Source: an uncultured Clostridia bacterium
GTDB taxonomy: Bacteria; Bacillota; Clostridia; Christensenellales; Borkfalkiaceae
Length of the DNA: 64,000 bases
Reading direction: 5' to 3'
Assembly: GCA_944340905.1 (NCBI GenBank)
Contig: CALVLT010000007.1
Coordinates: 1 to 64,000, forward strand
Positions within the stretch are counted from its first letter, which is position 1. Each line of letters begins with the position of its first letter. A program made the translations under genes and the position numbers. Shown here piece by piece: positions 54,607 through 64,000 of this stretch. The notes below the pieces were generated by a model that saw only the letters and a list, made by a program, of their open reading frames with translations, had not been told where the DNA came from and searched no databases.

Positions 54607-55359
54607 TTCCTGCAAACTGCGGCGGTAGCGGGCGGGCGTCGTGCCCGTCTGCTGCCTGAACTGTCGGATAAAGTGCTCCGTGTTAAGATAGCCGCAGCGT
54701 TCCGCAATGCGTTCGACGCTCTCGCGGGTGGCGAGCAGCAGCTCCTGCGCGTTCTGGATGCGCGCGCGGACGACGTCGGCAAGAAAGGTCGTGTCGAAAT
54801 ATTTTTTATAGAGCAGGTGGAAGTAGCCGCAGCTCACCCCCAGCTGTCCTGCGGCGGCGGGGACCGTCCATCTGTTTGCGGGCAGGCGGAATATCTCCTC
54901 GCGCAGGGCGAGCATCGGGTAGAAGAGCGCGTCGCGCAGTTCTATTTCGGAGGAGAGCATCTCCAGAAGGGCGCTCACGAGGTGGTCGATGACGGGCGTG
55001 CGGTTGCGGCGGTTGCCGTAAAATTCATCGCACACCGTGTGGAACAGGCCGTAAAAGCGCTCTTTCCCGCGCATCGGGACGGGGACCCCGAAGGGGAACC
55101 CTTCAAACAGCGGAAGGGCGGATGCGGAAAAGTGCATCCAGCAGTCGGCGTACCGTTCTTCGGCGGCGCGGTAGCAGTGCCTCTGCCCCGGGCGGAACAG
55201 AACGGCAACGTCGGGCGGCGTAAGCGCCTCCCTGCCCTGTGTCTCAAAGTACGCAGGCGTTTTGATAAGCAGCAGCAAATAGACGGGATGCCCGTGTTCG
55301 CGCAGCACGCGAAAGGCGCCGTCATGCTCCGCCTCTCCCATTTTCGTAACGGTGATCAT
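54604..55359 (-). CDS. AraC-family transcriptional regulator
   Basis: A 251-residue regulator. The N-terminal half is a cupin-like sugar-binding domain (LLLIKTPAYFETQGREALTP, FRPGQRHCYRA); the C-terminal 100 residues are the double helix-turn-helix (VPAAAGQLGVSCGYFHLLYK, and SVERIAERCGYLNTEHFIRQ FRQQTGTTP in two pieces). The ATG at 55359 has GGAG 6 bp upstream; ATG 55371 is an alternative. The frame open to 55482 includes the promoter. It is divergent to the chimeric transporter/GH2 gene with overlapping promoters, so it probably regulates that gene or what it once was. Confidence 0.85.
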   Translation of the reverse strand: MITVTKMGEAEHDGAFRVLREHGHPVYLLLLIKTPAYFETQGREALTPPDVAVLFRPGQRHCYRAAEERYADCWMHFSASALPLFEGFPFGVPVPMRGKERFYGLFHTVCDEFYGNRRNRTPVIDHLVSALLEMLSSEIELRDALFYPMLALREEIFRLPANRWTVPAAAGQLGVSCGYFHLLYKKYFDTTFLADVVRARIQNAQELLLATRESVERIAERCGYLNTEHFIRQFRQQTGTTPARYRRSLQE

Positions 55360-55395
55360 CTTGTTCTCCATATGAGGATAAGTCAATTTTATAAT

Positions 55396-55424
55396 ATCAT
55401 ATACCATTGATATGTACTTGTCAA
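55396..55424 (-). promoter_or_regulatory. promoter of the AraC gene
   Basis: Minus strand TTGACA (55419-55424), 17 bp, TATGAT (55396-55401). It overlaps the divergent promoter at 55407-55435. Confidence 0.75.
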
Positions 55425-55435
55425 ACGTGTATGAT
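55407..55435 (+). promoter_or_regulatory. promoter of the chimeric EamA/GH2 gene
   Basis: TTGATA (55407-55412), 17 bp, TATGAT (55430-55435). Transcription would start near 55442, which rules out the ATG at 55412 as start codon. Confidence 0.65.
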
Positions 55436-55456
55436 AAAACCGTTGCGAGGTGTAAA

Positions 55457-56719
55457 GTGTTCTGGTCGCTTGCCACGGTCATATTCTACAGCGCATCGTC
55501 GCTGGGGGACAAATATATCTCCGCAAAGCTGCGGTGCAACGTCTTTGAATTTTCCTTTCTCGTGGGGCTTGCCACGGCGGTCTTTCTTGCCCTTCTTCTG
55601 CCCGTGCTCGGGTGGGAGTTCGCTTTCACGGGGCGCTCGTTTGCATCGCTTGCGGCGGTCGTCGCGCTCAAGATCGTGGAATTTTACACGAGTGCGCTGC
55701 TGCTCAAACACGTCTCGGCGTATGAACTGAAGGTGTGGCTGAGCCTGAACGTCGCCTTTTCCTATCTTGCCGATCTGCTGCGCGCGCGGGCGGTGTTCTT
55801 TTTCGCGTTCGTTCCGTGTGCCCTGCAGCTGCCCTTCCTGCACTGCCGCGCCTTTTTCCGCAAGCGGGGACTGGCGGCGGGCGCGCTCACGCGGGTGACG
55901 AATGCGGCGGGGCTGCTGACGGACATGCTGCTGCGCAGTCTGGGCGCCAATTCGGTGCGCACGTCCCACTATCCCAACGACGAGGTGTTTCTCGATTTGT
56001 GCGACGAGGCGGGCATCCTCGTGTGGGAGGAAAACCACGCGCGCGGACTGAGTGAGGAACAAATGAAAAACCCCCGCTTTGAAGAACAGGCAGAACAGGT
56101 CATCCGCGAGATGGTGGCGCAGCACTTCAACCCTCCGAGCATCTATCTCTGGGGCATCCTCAACGAGTGCGCGAGCGATACGCCCTACGGGAAGGCGTGT
56201 TATGAACGGCAGTTCGCGCTCCTGCGCGCGCTCGATCCCACCCGCCCCTGTTCGTTCGCGAGCTGCAAGTTCAAAACTGACCTGTATTTCGGCCTGCCCG
56301 ACGTCGTATCCTACAATATCTATCCGCTCTGGTACCACGATACGCCGCCCGAGGAGTATCTGCAAGACCTCTACGACTGGGTGCAGCGCGAGACGCAGGG
56401 GGCGGGCAAGCCCTTTCTGGTGAGCGAGATCGGCGCGGGCGGCATCTATGGCTTTCGCTCCGTCTATGCCGCGAAGTGGAGCGAGGAATATCAGGCGCAG
56501 GCGCTCGGGCAGCAGCTTCGCGCCGTGCTCTCGCATCCCGCCTGTTCGGGGGTGTACGTCTGGCAGTTCTGCGATATCCGCGTGAGCGAAGAGTGGTGGG
56601 GCGGCAGGCCGCGCACCATGAACAACAAGGGCATCTTCGACGAGTACCGCCGCCCCAAGCTGTGCTTTGACGTCGTGCGGCGCCTGTTTTTGCAGGACGC
56701 CTGCCGAGAAAGTTCCTGA
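55457..56719 (+). CDS. chimeric protein: EamA-type transporter N-terminal half fused to truncated GH2 catalytic domain
   Basis: A 420-residue frame starting at GTG 55457 (GAGG upstream). Residues about 1-150 look like the first helices of an EamA/DMT transporter (VIFYSASSLGDKYISAKLRC, and several hydrophobic segments). From about residue 160 on it is a GH2 barrel: LGANSVRTSHYPNDEVFLDL, EENHARGLSEEQ, acid/base Glu237 in GILNECASD, nucleophile Glu324 in VSEIGAGG. The GH2 part lacks the jelly-roll, the immunoglobulin-like domain and the first barrel strand (the usual FxxxGVNxHED). The join near 55910-55950 is seamless and in frame. I read it as the product of a deletion between two neighbouring genes. 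It is probably inactive as an enzyme but could still be made as a membrane protein. Confidence 0.8.
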   Translation: MFWSLATVIFYSASSLGDKYISAKLRCNVFEFSFLVGLATAVFLALLLPVLGWEFAFTGRSFASLAAVVALKIVEFYTSALLLKHVSAYELKVWLSLNVAFSYLADLLRARAVFFFAFVPCALQLPFLHCRAFFRKRGLAAGALTRVTNAAGLLTDMLLRSLGANSVRTSHYPNDEVFLDLCDEAGILVWEENHARGLSEEQMKNPRFEEQAEQVIREMVAQHFNPPSIYLWGILNECASDTPYGKACYERQFALLRALDPTRPCSFASCKFKTDLYFGLPDVVSYNIYPLWYHDTPPEEYLQDLYDWVQRETQGAGKPFLVSEIGAGGIYGFRSVYAAKWSEEYQAQALGQQLRAVLSHPACSGVYVWQFCDIRVSEEWWGGRPRTMNNKGIFDEYRRPKLCFDVVRRLFLQDACRESS

Positions 56720-56725
56720 AAATGC

Positions 56726-56754
56726 TTTACAAACGGCGGGGAACACGCTATAAT
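56726..56754 (+). promoter_or_regulatory. promoter of ileS
   Basis: TTTACA (56726-56731), 17 bp, TATAAT (56749-56754). Confidence 0.8.
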
Positions 56755-56760
56755 AGAGAA

Positions 56761-56996
56761 AAAATACGGCGTCAAGAGAGGACGCGTCCGCGTGCAGAGC
56801 GCTTTGTGACAGAGAGCTCCCCGCCTCGGCTGAAAGGGGAGACGAAGTGCGCATGCGGGTATCACCGCTCGTGCCTGCGGGGGGAACCAAGTACCTTCGC
56901 ACGGGGTCGCAGCCCGTTATCCTCTGCGGCATATGTTCGTATGTTTTGGTGGTAAAAATGCCTTCGCGTATTCCGAAACGCGGAGGCTTATTTTTT
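56761..56996 (+). promoter_or_regulatory. T-box riboswitch (tRNA-Ile) with terminator
   Basis: The leader between promoter and ileS has the elements of a T-box. Stem I carries AGAGAGC and GGCTGAAAG-type segments near 56811-56838; a specifier loop reads GTATCACC (about 56858-56865) with ATC, an isoleucine codon. The antiterminator bulge is in TTTTGGTGGTAA (56944-56955), and the terminator is GCCTTCGCGT/ACGCGGAGGC (56960-56987) with TTATTTTTT. Uncharged tRNA-Ile would stabilise the antiterminator and turn ileS on. The T-box core differs from the consensus AGGGTGGTACCGCG. Confidence 0.82.
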
Positions 56997-57033
56997 CGGA
57001 GCGCTCGTGCGCTTTGGCAAGAAGGAGGAGTTC

Positions 57034-60153
<3,120 letters not shown>

Positions 60154-60192
60154 CCGTTTTTATGAAAATTTACACATTGGCCGCGAATTGAC

Positions 60193-60221
60193 TTGCTTTC
60201 CGCGTCTGCCGCGGATATAAT
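60193..60221 (+). promoter_or_regulatory. promoter of the glycosyltransferase gene
   Basis: TTGCTT (60193-60198), 17 bp, TATAAT (60216-60221), 20 bp before the start. A TTGACT at 60188 is too far away. Confidence 0.65.
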
Positions 60222-60241
60222 AGACAAAAACACAGAGGGAA

Positions 60242-61285
60242 ATGGAAGAGATGGGGAAGCTCATTACCTTTGCTGTGCCGTGCTACAATTCGGCGGCATA
60301 CATGCGCAATTGCATCGACTCCCTGCTGACGGCGGGGGAAGAGGCGCAGATCGTCATCGTCAACGACGGCTCGTCCGACGAAACGGGCGCGATCGCAGAC
60401 GAATATGCGGCAAAATATCCGACGATTGTCGAAGCAGTCCAGAAGGAAAACGGCGGACACGGCTCGGGCGTCAATGCGGGGCTGGACCGCGCGCAGGGGG
60501 TGTACTTCAAGGTGGTCGATTCGGACGACAGGCTCGATCCCGCAAGCCTTGCTACGCTCCTTTCCAGGATCCGCGCGGACGACGCGGCGGACGCGCTGCC
60601 CGATATGTACGTGACCAATTACGTCTACGAAAAGCCGTCGGAAAATACGAGTTATCCGCGCCGCTATGAAAAGAATTTTCCGATCGGGCGGGTGTTCGGC
60701 TGGGAATCGGTCAGGCCCTTCCGCTTTTCCAACGTTCTTCTGATGCACTCGATGGTCGTGCGCACGCAGGTGCTGCGCGACTGCGGGCTGCGCCTGCCCG
60801 AGCACTCCTTCTATGTGGACAACATCTTCGCCTATCAGCCCATGCCGCACATCAGGACGATGTTCTATCTCGACGTCGATCTGTACCGCTACTATATCGG
60901 CAGGGAGGATCAGTCGGTCAGCCGCAAAAATATCGTGGCGCGCTACAAACAGCAGGTGGGCGTCACGGACATCATGATCCGCTGCTACCGCTATGAAGAA
61001 CTCAGGGCGATGCATCCCCGCCTGCGCAGGTATATGAAACACGACGTGAACGTGCTCATGTGCCTCTCGCTCATGTTCACGACGGGCGGAAAGGACGATT
61101 TGAAGGAGCGCAAGGCGACGCTCAGGCGCATGTGGAGCGACATCAGAAAAGAGGACAGGCAGATGTACAATTTCCTGCGCTACCGTTCCTACATTGCGCT
61201 CATCTGCTGGATGCCCTTCTCGTGGCAGCGCTTTTTCACGACGATCGGCTACTATTACTTCAGCAAGAAACTCAAGTGCAGCTGA
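60242..61285 (+). CDS. glycosyltransferase family 2
   Basis: A 347-residue GT-A glycosyltransferase. The nucleotide-sugar fold is clear: ITFAVPCYNSAAYMRNCIDS, IVIVNDGSSDETG, KENGGHGSGVNAGL and the metal-binding DXD-type VVDSDDRLD. The C-terminal 120 residues are helical and basic, with a hydrophobic end (LICWMPFSWQRFFTTIGYYY), so it probably sits at the membrane. It likely adds a sugar to a cell-wall polymer, lipid or protein; the acceptor is unknown. The ATG at 60242 has GAGGGA 3 bp upstream; ATG 60251 is an alternative. Single-gene unit with its own promoter and terminator. Confidence 0.85.
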   Translation: MEEMGKLITFAVPCYNSAAYMRNCIDSLLTAGEEAQIVIVNDGSSDETGAIADEYAAKYPTIVEAVQKENGGHGSGVNAGLDRAQGVYFKVVDSDDRLDPASLATLLSRIRADDAADALPDMYVTNYVYEKPSENTSYPRRYEKNFPIGRVFGWESVRPFRFSNVLLMHSMVVRTQVLRDCGLRLPEHSFYVDNIFAYQPMPHIRTMFYLDVDLYRYYIGREDQSVSRKNIVARYKQQVGVTDIMIRCYRYEELRAMHPRLRRYMKHDVNVLMCLSLMFTTGGKDDLKERKATLRRMWSDIRKEDRQMYNFLRYRSYIALICWMPFSWQRFFTTIGYYYFSKKLKCS

Positions 61286-61301
61286 CGGGGATTCATATTA
61301 T

Positions 61302-61340
61302 CGCGGGCGGACTGACATGTTGTCAGTCCGCCCGCGTTTT
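61302..61340 (+). terminator. terminator of the glycosyltransferase gene
   Basis: CGCGGGCGGACTGACA and its exact 16-bp complement with a TGT loop, followed by TTTT. Confidence 0.92.
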
Positions 61341-61370
61341 ATAAATTACAGAGAAGAACCGCGTTCTCAT

Positions 61371-61770
61371 GCCCGTAAGTCAATGTATCAGGGGACTCTT
61401 CGCTGCGCTCTGCCCGACGCGGAGCGGCGCACGAGACCCGAAGGGGTGAAGTTGTGACGGCAACGGGCATGGATATTCGTCATTCCGAGGAGCGCGTAGT
61501 GCGACGAAGGAATCCCCTCGCAGAATGCAGAGAGCAGAATCCCCCCTGTCCTTCGCCCCCTTAAAACAAGTGTTAAGGGGGGCAAGAAAAGGCTCCCTCT
61601 TTGAGGGTGAAAAGCGCGTCATGCGCATCACCACGGTGTGGTGTGTGCGCGCTTTGAACTAAGGATTTTGCTTTATCAGCGCAAAATCCGTGCCCGCAGG
61701 CGGCGCTTTTCCTTGGCGCCGCCAAGACAGGTGGACGCGCAGCGGACGGATGAGGGGCAGTGCTTAACTT
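61371..61770. repeat. mosaic intergenic repeat region 3
   Basis: The 575-base gap 61286-61860 has no supportable gene apart from the end signals of its neighbours. It carries GGGGACTCTTCGCTGCGCTC (about 61391), CGTCATTCCGAGG to GAATCCCCTC (61478-61520), CCTGTCCTTCG to GTTAAGGGG (61545-61580), and a block CCCGCAGGCGGCGC with CTTGGCGCCGCCAAG (about 61692-61728), the last inverted relative to region 2. The first three modules have the same relative order and orientation as in region 2. Confidence 0.7.
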
Positions 61771-61799
61771 CAGCGGCGAAAAATGGCTGCCCGATTTTG

Positions 61800-61829
61800 T
61801 TGCCGAAGGGCGGCAAAATGTGATATACT
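61800..61829 (+). promoter_or_regulatory. candidate promoter of the FHA-ABC gene
   Basis: TTGCCG (61800-61805), 18 bp, TATACT (61824-61829), about 32 bp before the TTG start. Confidence 0.5.
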
Positions 61830-61860
61830 GTATTGTGTACGTGACGGAAGGAGGACGCCT

Positions 61861-63444
61861 TTGAAAAATCTCATACTCAAGATCCGCGAGGGCGATCTGT
61901 TCCGCTTTTTCGACAGCGAGGTGCGCACCGAGGTGACGATCGGTTCGCGGCGCACGGCGGACATCGTTGTGAAGTCGCAGACGGTCGAGCCGGTGCAGAT
62001 CCGCTTGCTGCAAAAGAACAACGTCTGGTATGCGGAGGACCTCACCCCCGAGAACGCGAAGAGCGCCGTTCTGCTGGACGGCAGGCGGTTCAAGCGCCCC
62101 ATGATGAAACTGGACGGCGCGCTCAGCATCCGCCGCGCGGGCAAGAAGGAAAAGGAGGACATCGTCCGCATCACGCCCGTTCGGCAGTTCAGCCGCAAAA
62201 AGATCGGCAACAATTTCGATCTCACCGCCAAGACGGTCACAACCGTCGGCAGCGGCGAGAACTGCGATATCCGCGTGAACAACCCGCTCGTCTCTGAAAA
62301 GCACTTCTTCATCGTGTTTGACGGGGCGAACTGCTTTGTCGAGGACGCGCACAGCGTGAGCGGCACCTACGTCAACAACAAAAAGGTCAAGCGGCAGAAG
62401 CTGGGAGACTATGACCGCATCTCCATTCCCTCGGCGGCTTATATCTTCTACCGCAATACGCTGCTGTATTCAACGGCGGAGGGCGGCATCCGCATCGACG
62501 CGGTGAACGTGTGCAAGCAAGTGCGCGACAGAAATTCGCGCGGCAAAGTTTCCCTCGTCACCAACGTGACCTTCCGCATCGAGGCGGGCGCGTTCGTCGC
62601 CGTGGTGGGCGGCAGCGGCGCGGGCAAATCCACGCTGCTTGACTGCATCAACGGCATGCGCCCCGCCACCGGCGGAAAAATTTATTACGACACCAACGAC
62701 TATTACGAGAACATGAACACCTACAAGGGCGTCGTGGGGTATGTGCCGCAGAAGGACATCATGCACGAGGACCTGACGGTGGAACAGTCCCTGCGCTACA
62801 CGGCCATGCTGCGCATGCGCGCCGACCTGCCCGCGGGGGAACTTGCCGCGCGCGTCTCGCAGGCGATCGCCGACGTGCGCCTGCAGGGCAAGGAAAAGCT
62901 GCGCATCAGCGCCCTCTCGGGCGGGCAGAAAAAGCGCGTCTCCATTGCGATGGAGCTCTTGTCCGACCCCAAGGTCATCTTCCTCGACGAGCCGACGAGC
63001 GGGCTTTCCCCCGACCTCGACATGGAGATGATGGGGCTTCTGAAAGACCTCTCCAAGAAGGGGCGCACCATCGTTGTCATCACGCACGCGATGGAAAATC
63101 TGGATAAGTGCGACCGCGTGGCATTTCTGGGACGGGGCGGCAGGCTGTGTTTTTACGGCGAGGCGAAGGAGGCCTTCCGCTGGTTCAACCGCCGCAGCTA
63201 TTCGCGCATCTTTGCCGCGCTCACCGATGAGGAGACGAGCGAGACGTTCGCAAAGAAGTACCGCCGCAGCCCGTACTATCGGGAACTCTGCAAACAGCTT
63301 GCCGAAGAATACGGCAAGGGATGCTGCCTTCCGCCCGAAGAGGGGGACGTGCAGGCGCCGTGGGAGAAGAAGCCCAAAGATTTGCCCAAGCCGCGCGCCG
63401 CAGCGCGGACGGGCGACGGGGCGAACGGGGAGGAGGACGTATGA
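61861..63444 (+). CDS. FHA-domain ABC transporter ATP-binding protein
   Basis: A 527-residue fusion. Residues 1-110 form a first beta-rich FHA-like part (VTIGSRRTADIVVKSQTVEP); about 115-205 is a second FHA domain (TVGSGENCDIRVNNPLVSEK HFF in two pieces, SGTYVNNKKV) that should bind phosphothreonine. The ABC ATPase follows: Walker A GGSGAGKS, GYVPQKDIMHEDLTVEQS, signature LSGGQKKR, Walker B VIFLDEPTSG, switch VITHAMEN. The C-terminal tail is Pro/charge-rich. I place the start at TTG 61861 because AAGGAGGAC lies just upstream; no ATG is available at that point. It overlaps the permease gene by 4 bp, forming an ABCG-like exporter that may be controlled by Ser/Thr phosphorylation. Confidence 0.85.
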   Translation: MKNLILKIREGDLFRFFDSEVRTEVTIGSRRTADIVVKSQTVEPVQIRLLQKNNVWYAEDLTPENAKSAVLLDGRRFKRPMMKLDGALSIRRAGKKEKEDIVRITPVRQFSRKKIGNNFDLTAKTVTTVGSGENCDIRVNNPLVSEKHFFIVFDGANCFVEDAHSVSGTYVNNKKVKRQKLGDYDRISIPSAAYIFYRNTLLYSTAEGGIRIDAVNVCKQVRDRNSRGKVSLVTNVTFRIEAGAFVAVVGGSGAGKSTLLDCINGMRPATGGKIYYDTNDYYENMNTYKGVVGYVPQKDIMHEDLTVEQSLRYTAMLRMRADLPAGELAARVSQAIADVRLQGKEKLRISALSGGQKKRVSIAMELLSDPKVIFLDEPTSGLSPDLDMEMMGLLKDLSKKGRTIVVITHAMENLDKCDRVAFLGRGGRLCFYGEAKEAFRWFNRRSYSRIFAALTDEETSETFAKKYRRSPYYRELCKQLAEEYGKGCCLPPEEGDVQAPWEKKPKDLPKPRAAARTGDGANGEEDV

Positions 63445-64000
63445 AAAAATTCCGCCGCCGCTCCGCGCGCATGAACCTGATGCACTACCGCGTGCTCGTC
63501 GGGCGGTATTTCCGGCAGATCTTCACTTCGATCGGAACGCTGCTGCCCCTCGTGCTGCAGGCGCCCGTCATGCTGCTCATCGTCTGGCTGGTCAGCCAGA
63601 AGGACGCCTTCACGCTCAAATCGGCGGAGGCGCTCACGGGGGCGAACGTCGTCTTGTTCATGCTCGTCATCATGAGCGCGCTCATGGGCATCCTCAACAG
63701 CTACCGCGAGATCTGCAAGGAGCGCGAGGTGCTCTCGCGCGAGGTGTTCGGCGGGCTGGATATTGCGGCGTATGTTCTGTCCAAGGTCACAGTGCTCGCC
63801 GTCGTGGGGATCGTGCAGTGTGCGGTGCTCTACTTCGGAACGTTGCTGTTCATCGACTTTGCCTATCCCGTTCCCGCCACGGGGCATCTTTGCTCCTATG
63901 CGGCAATGGCGCTCACCAACATCTCCGTTATGGCGGTGGGGCTGTTCATCTCCGCGCTGCTCAAAAAATCGGAGAGCGCCATCCTGCCCGTGCTGTTCAT
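63441..64000 (+). CDS. ABC-2 type permease, ABCG-like (3' end outside window)
   Basis: The first 186 or so codons of a membrane protein cut by the window edge. A basic N-terminus (MKKFRRRSARMNLMHYRVLV) is followed by a helix near 32-52, a segment VVLFMLVIMSALMGILNSYR, a coupling-helix region with REICKEREVLSREVFGGLDI, and two more helices. This is the layout of ABCG-type permeases that pair with FHA-ABC ATPases. The start overlaps the ATPase stop (ATGA) with GGGGAGGAGG upstream. Substrate unknown. Confidence 0.82.
   Translation, partial: MKKFRRRSARMNLMHYRVLVGRYFRQIFTSIGTLLPLVLQAPVMLLIVWLVSQKDAFTLKSAEALTGANVVLFMLVIMSALMGILNSYREICKEREVLSREVFGGLDIAAYVLSKVTVLAVVGIVQCAVLYFGTLLFIDFAYPVPATGHLCSYAAMALTNISVMAVGLFISALLKKSESAILPVLF

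Noticed and set aside
61380..61634. 84-codon minus frame in repeat region 3
   Set aside because: Contains the SHYALLGMTN-like peptide that such intergenic repeats always encode by chance; no ribosome site or family.

Overview
This window is a chromosomal segment of a GC-rich, endospore-forming Clostridia-type bacterium (Bacillota). Evidence for that is a spoIIID gene behind a sigma-E-like promoter, a CotF-like coat protein pair, a T-box in front of ileS, a Gram-positive-style 6S RNA, many TTGACA/TATAAT promoters with 17-bp spacers, and strong AGGAGG ribosome sites. The gene style (MORN lipoproteins, a membrane protein with a Pro/Ala linker and small C-terminal domain, BadF-type activases) resembles uncultured gut Christensenellales such as the Borkfalkia group, but that placement is inference.

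Layout. 1-560: start of a leftward DUF4143-type ATPase and a broken sugar-permease remnant. 667-14306: one rightward glycan-utilisation locus with an ABC importer (binding protein plus two permeases), GH2, GH51 arabinofuranosidase, three MORN-repeat lipoproteins (the first with an SGNH hydrolase domain), GH32 and an ArsR-type regulator. 14502-20802: F-type ATP synthase operon atpB-E-F-(H'A)-G-D-C, in which the delta C-terminal domain is fused to alpha and subunit c has a long N-terminal extension. 20973-28016: HelD-like ATPase, HAD nucleotidase and two ABC exporter pairs. 28688-33170: topoisomerase IV-type parE-parC. 33289-42074: Pro/Ala-rich membrane protein (minus), CdaR-like regulator plus S41 protease, small proteins, cysteine-desulfurase-like enzyme (minus) beside a DUF3343 carrier, endonuclease III, coat proteins, a Wzz-like protein. 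42256: spoIIID. 43282-47486: split acyl-CoA dehydratase activase. 47740-52239: phosphofructokinase, exopolyphosphatase with AT-hook-like tail, polyphosphate kinase. 52335-56719: 6S RNA (minus), pyridoxine-type kinase (minus), ZIP transporter, AraC regulator (minus) and a chimeric transporter/GH2 gene. 56726-61285: T-box-controlled ileS and a glycosyltransferase. 61861-64000: FHA-ABC ATPase and its truncated permease.

The first locus probably imports and trims arabinose- and fructose-containing plant glycans: GH51 and the MORN proteins sit on the outside as lipoproteins, the importer brings in oligosaccharides, and the cytosolic-looking GH2 and GH32 finish the hydrolysis, with the ArsR protein as the likely local sensor. 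The ppx-ppk pair runs polyphosphate turnover. Three intergenic regions (28.1-28.5, 42.6-43.2 and 61.4-61.8 kb) share a mosaic of dispersed repeat modules.

The strongest unusual points are the delta-alpha ATP synthase fusion without a separate delta gene, the precursor-like subunit c, the deletion-type fusion of an EamA transporter to a GH2 barrel, the AT-hook-like tail on Ppx, and the MORN lipoprotein set. All were read by eye; no database search was run.
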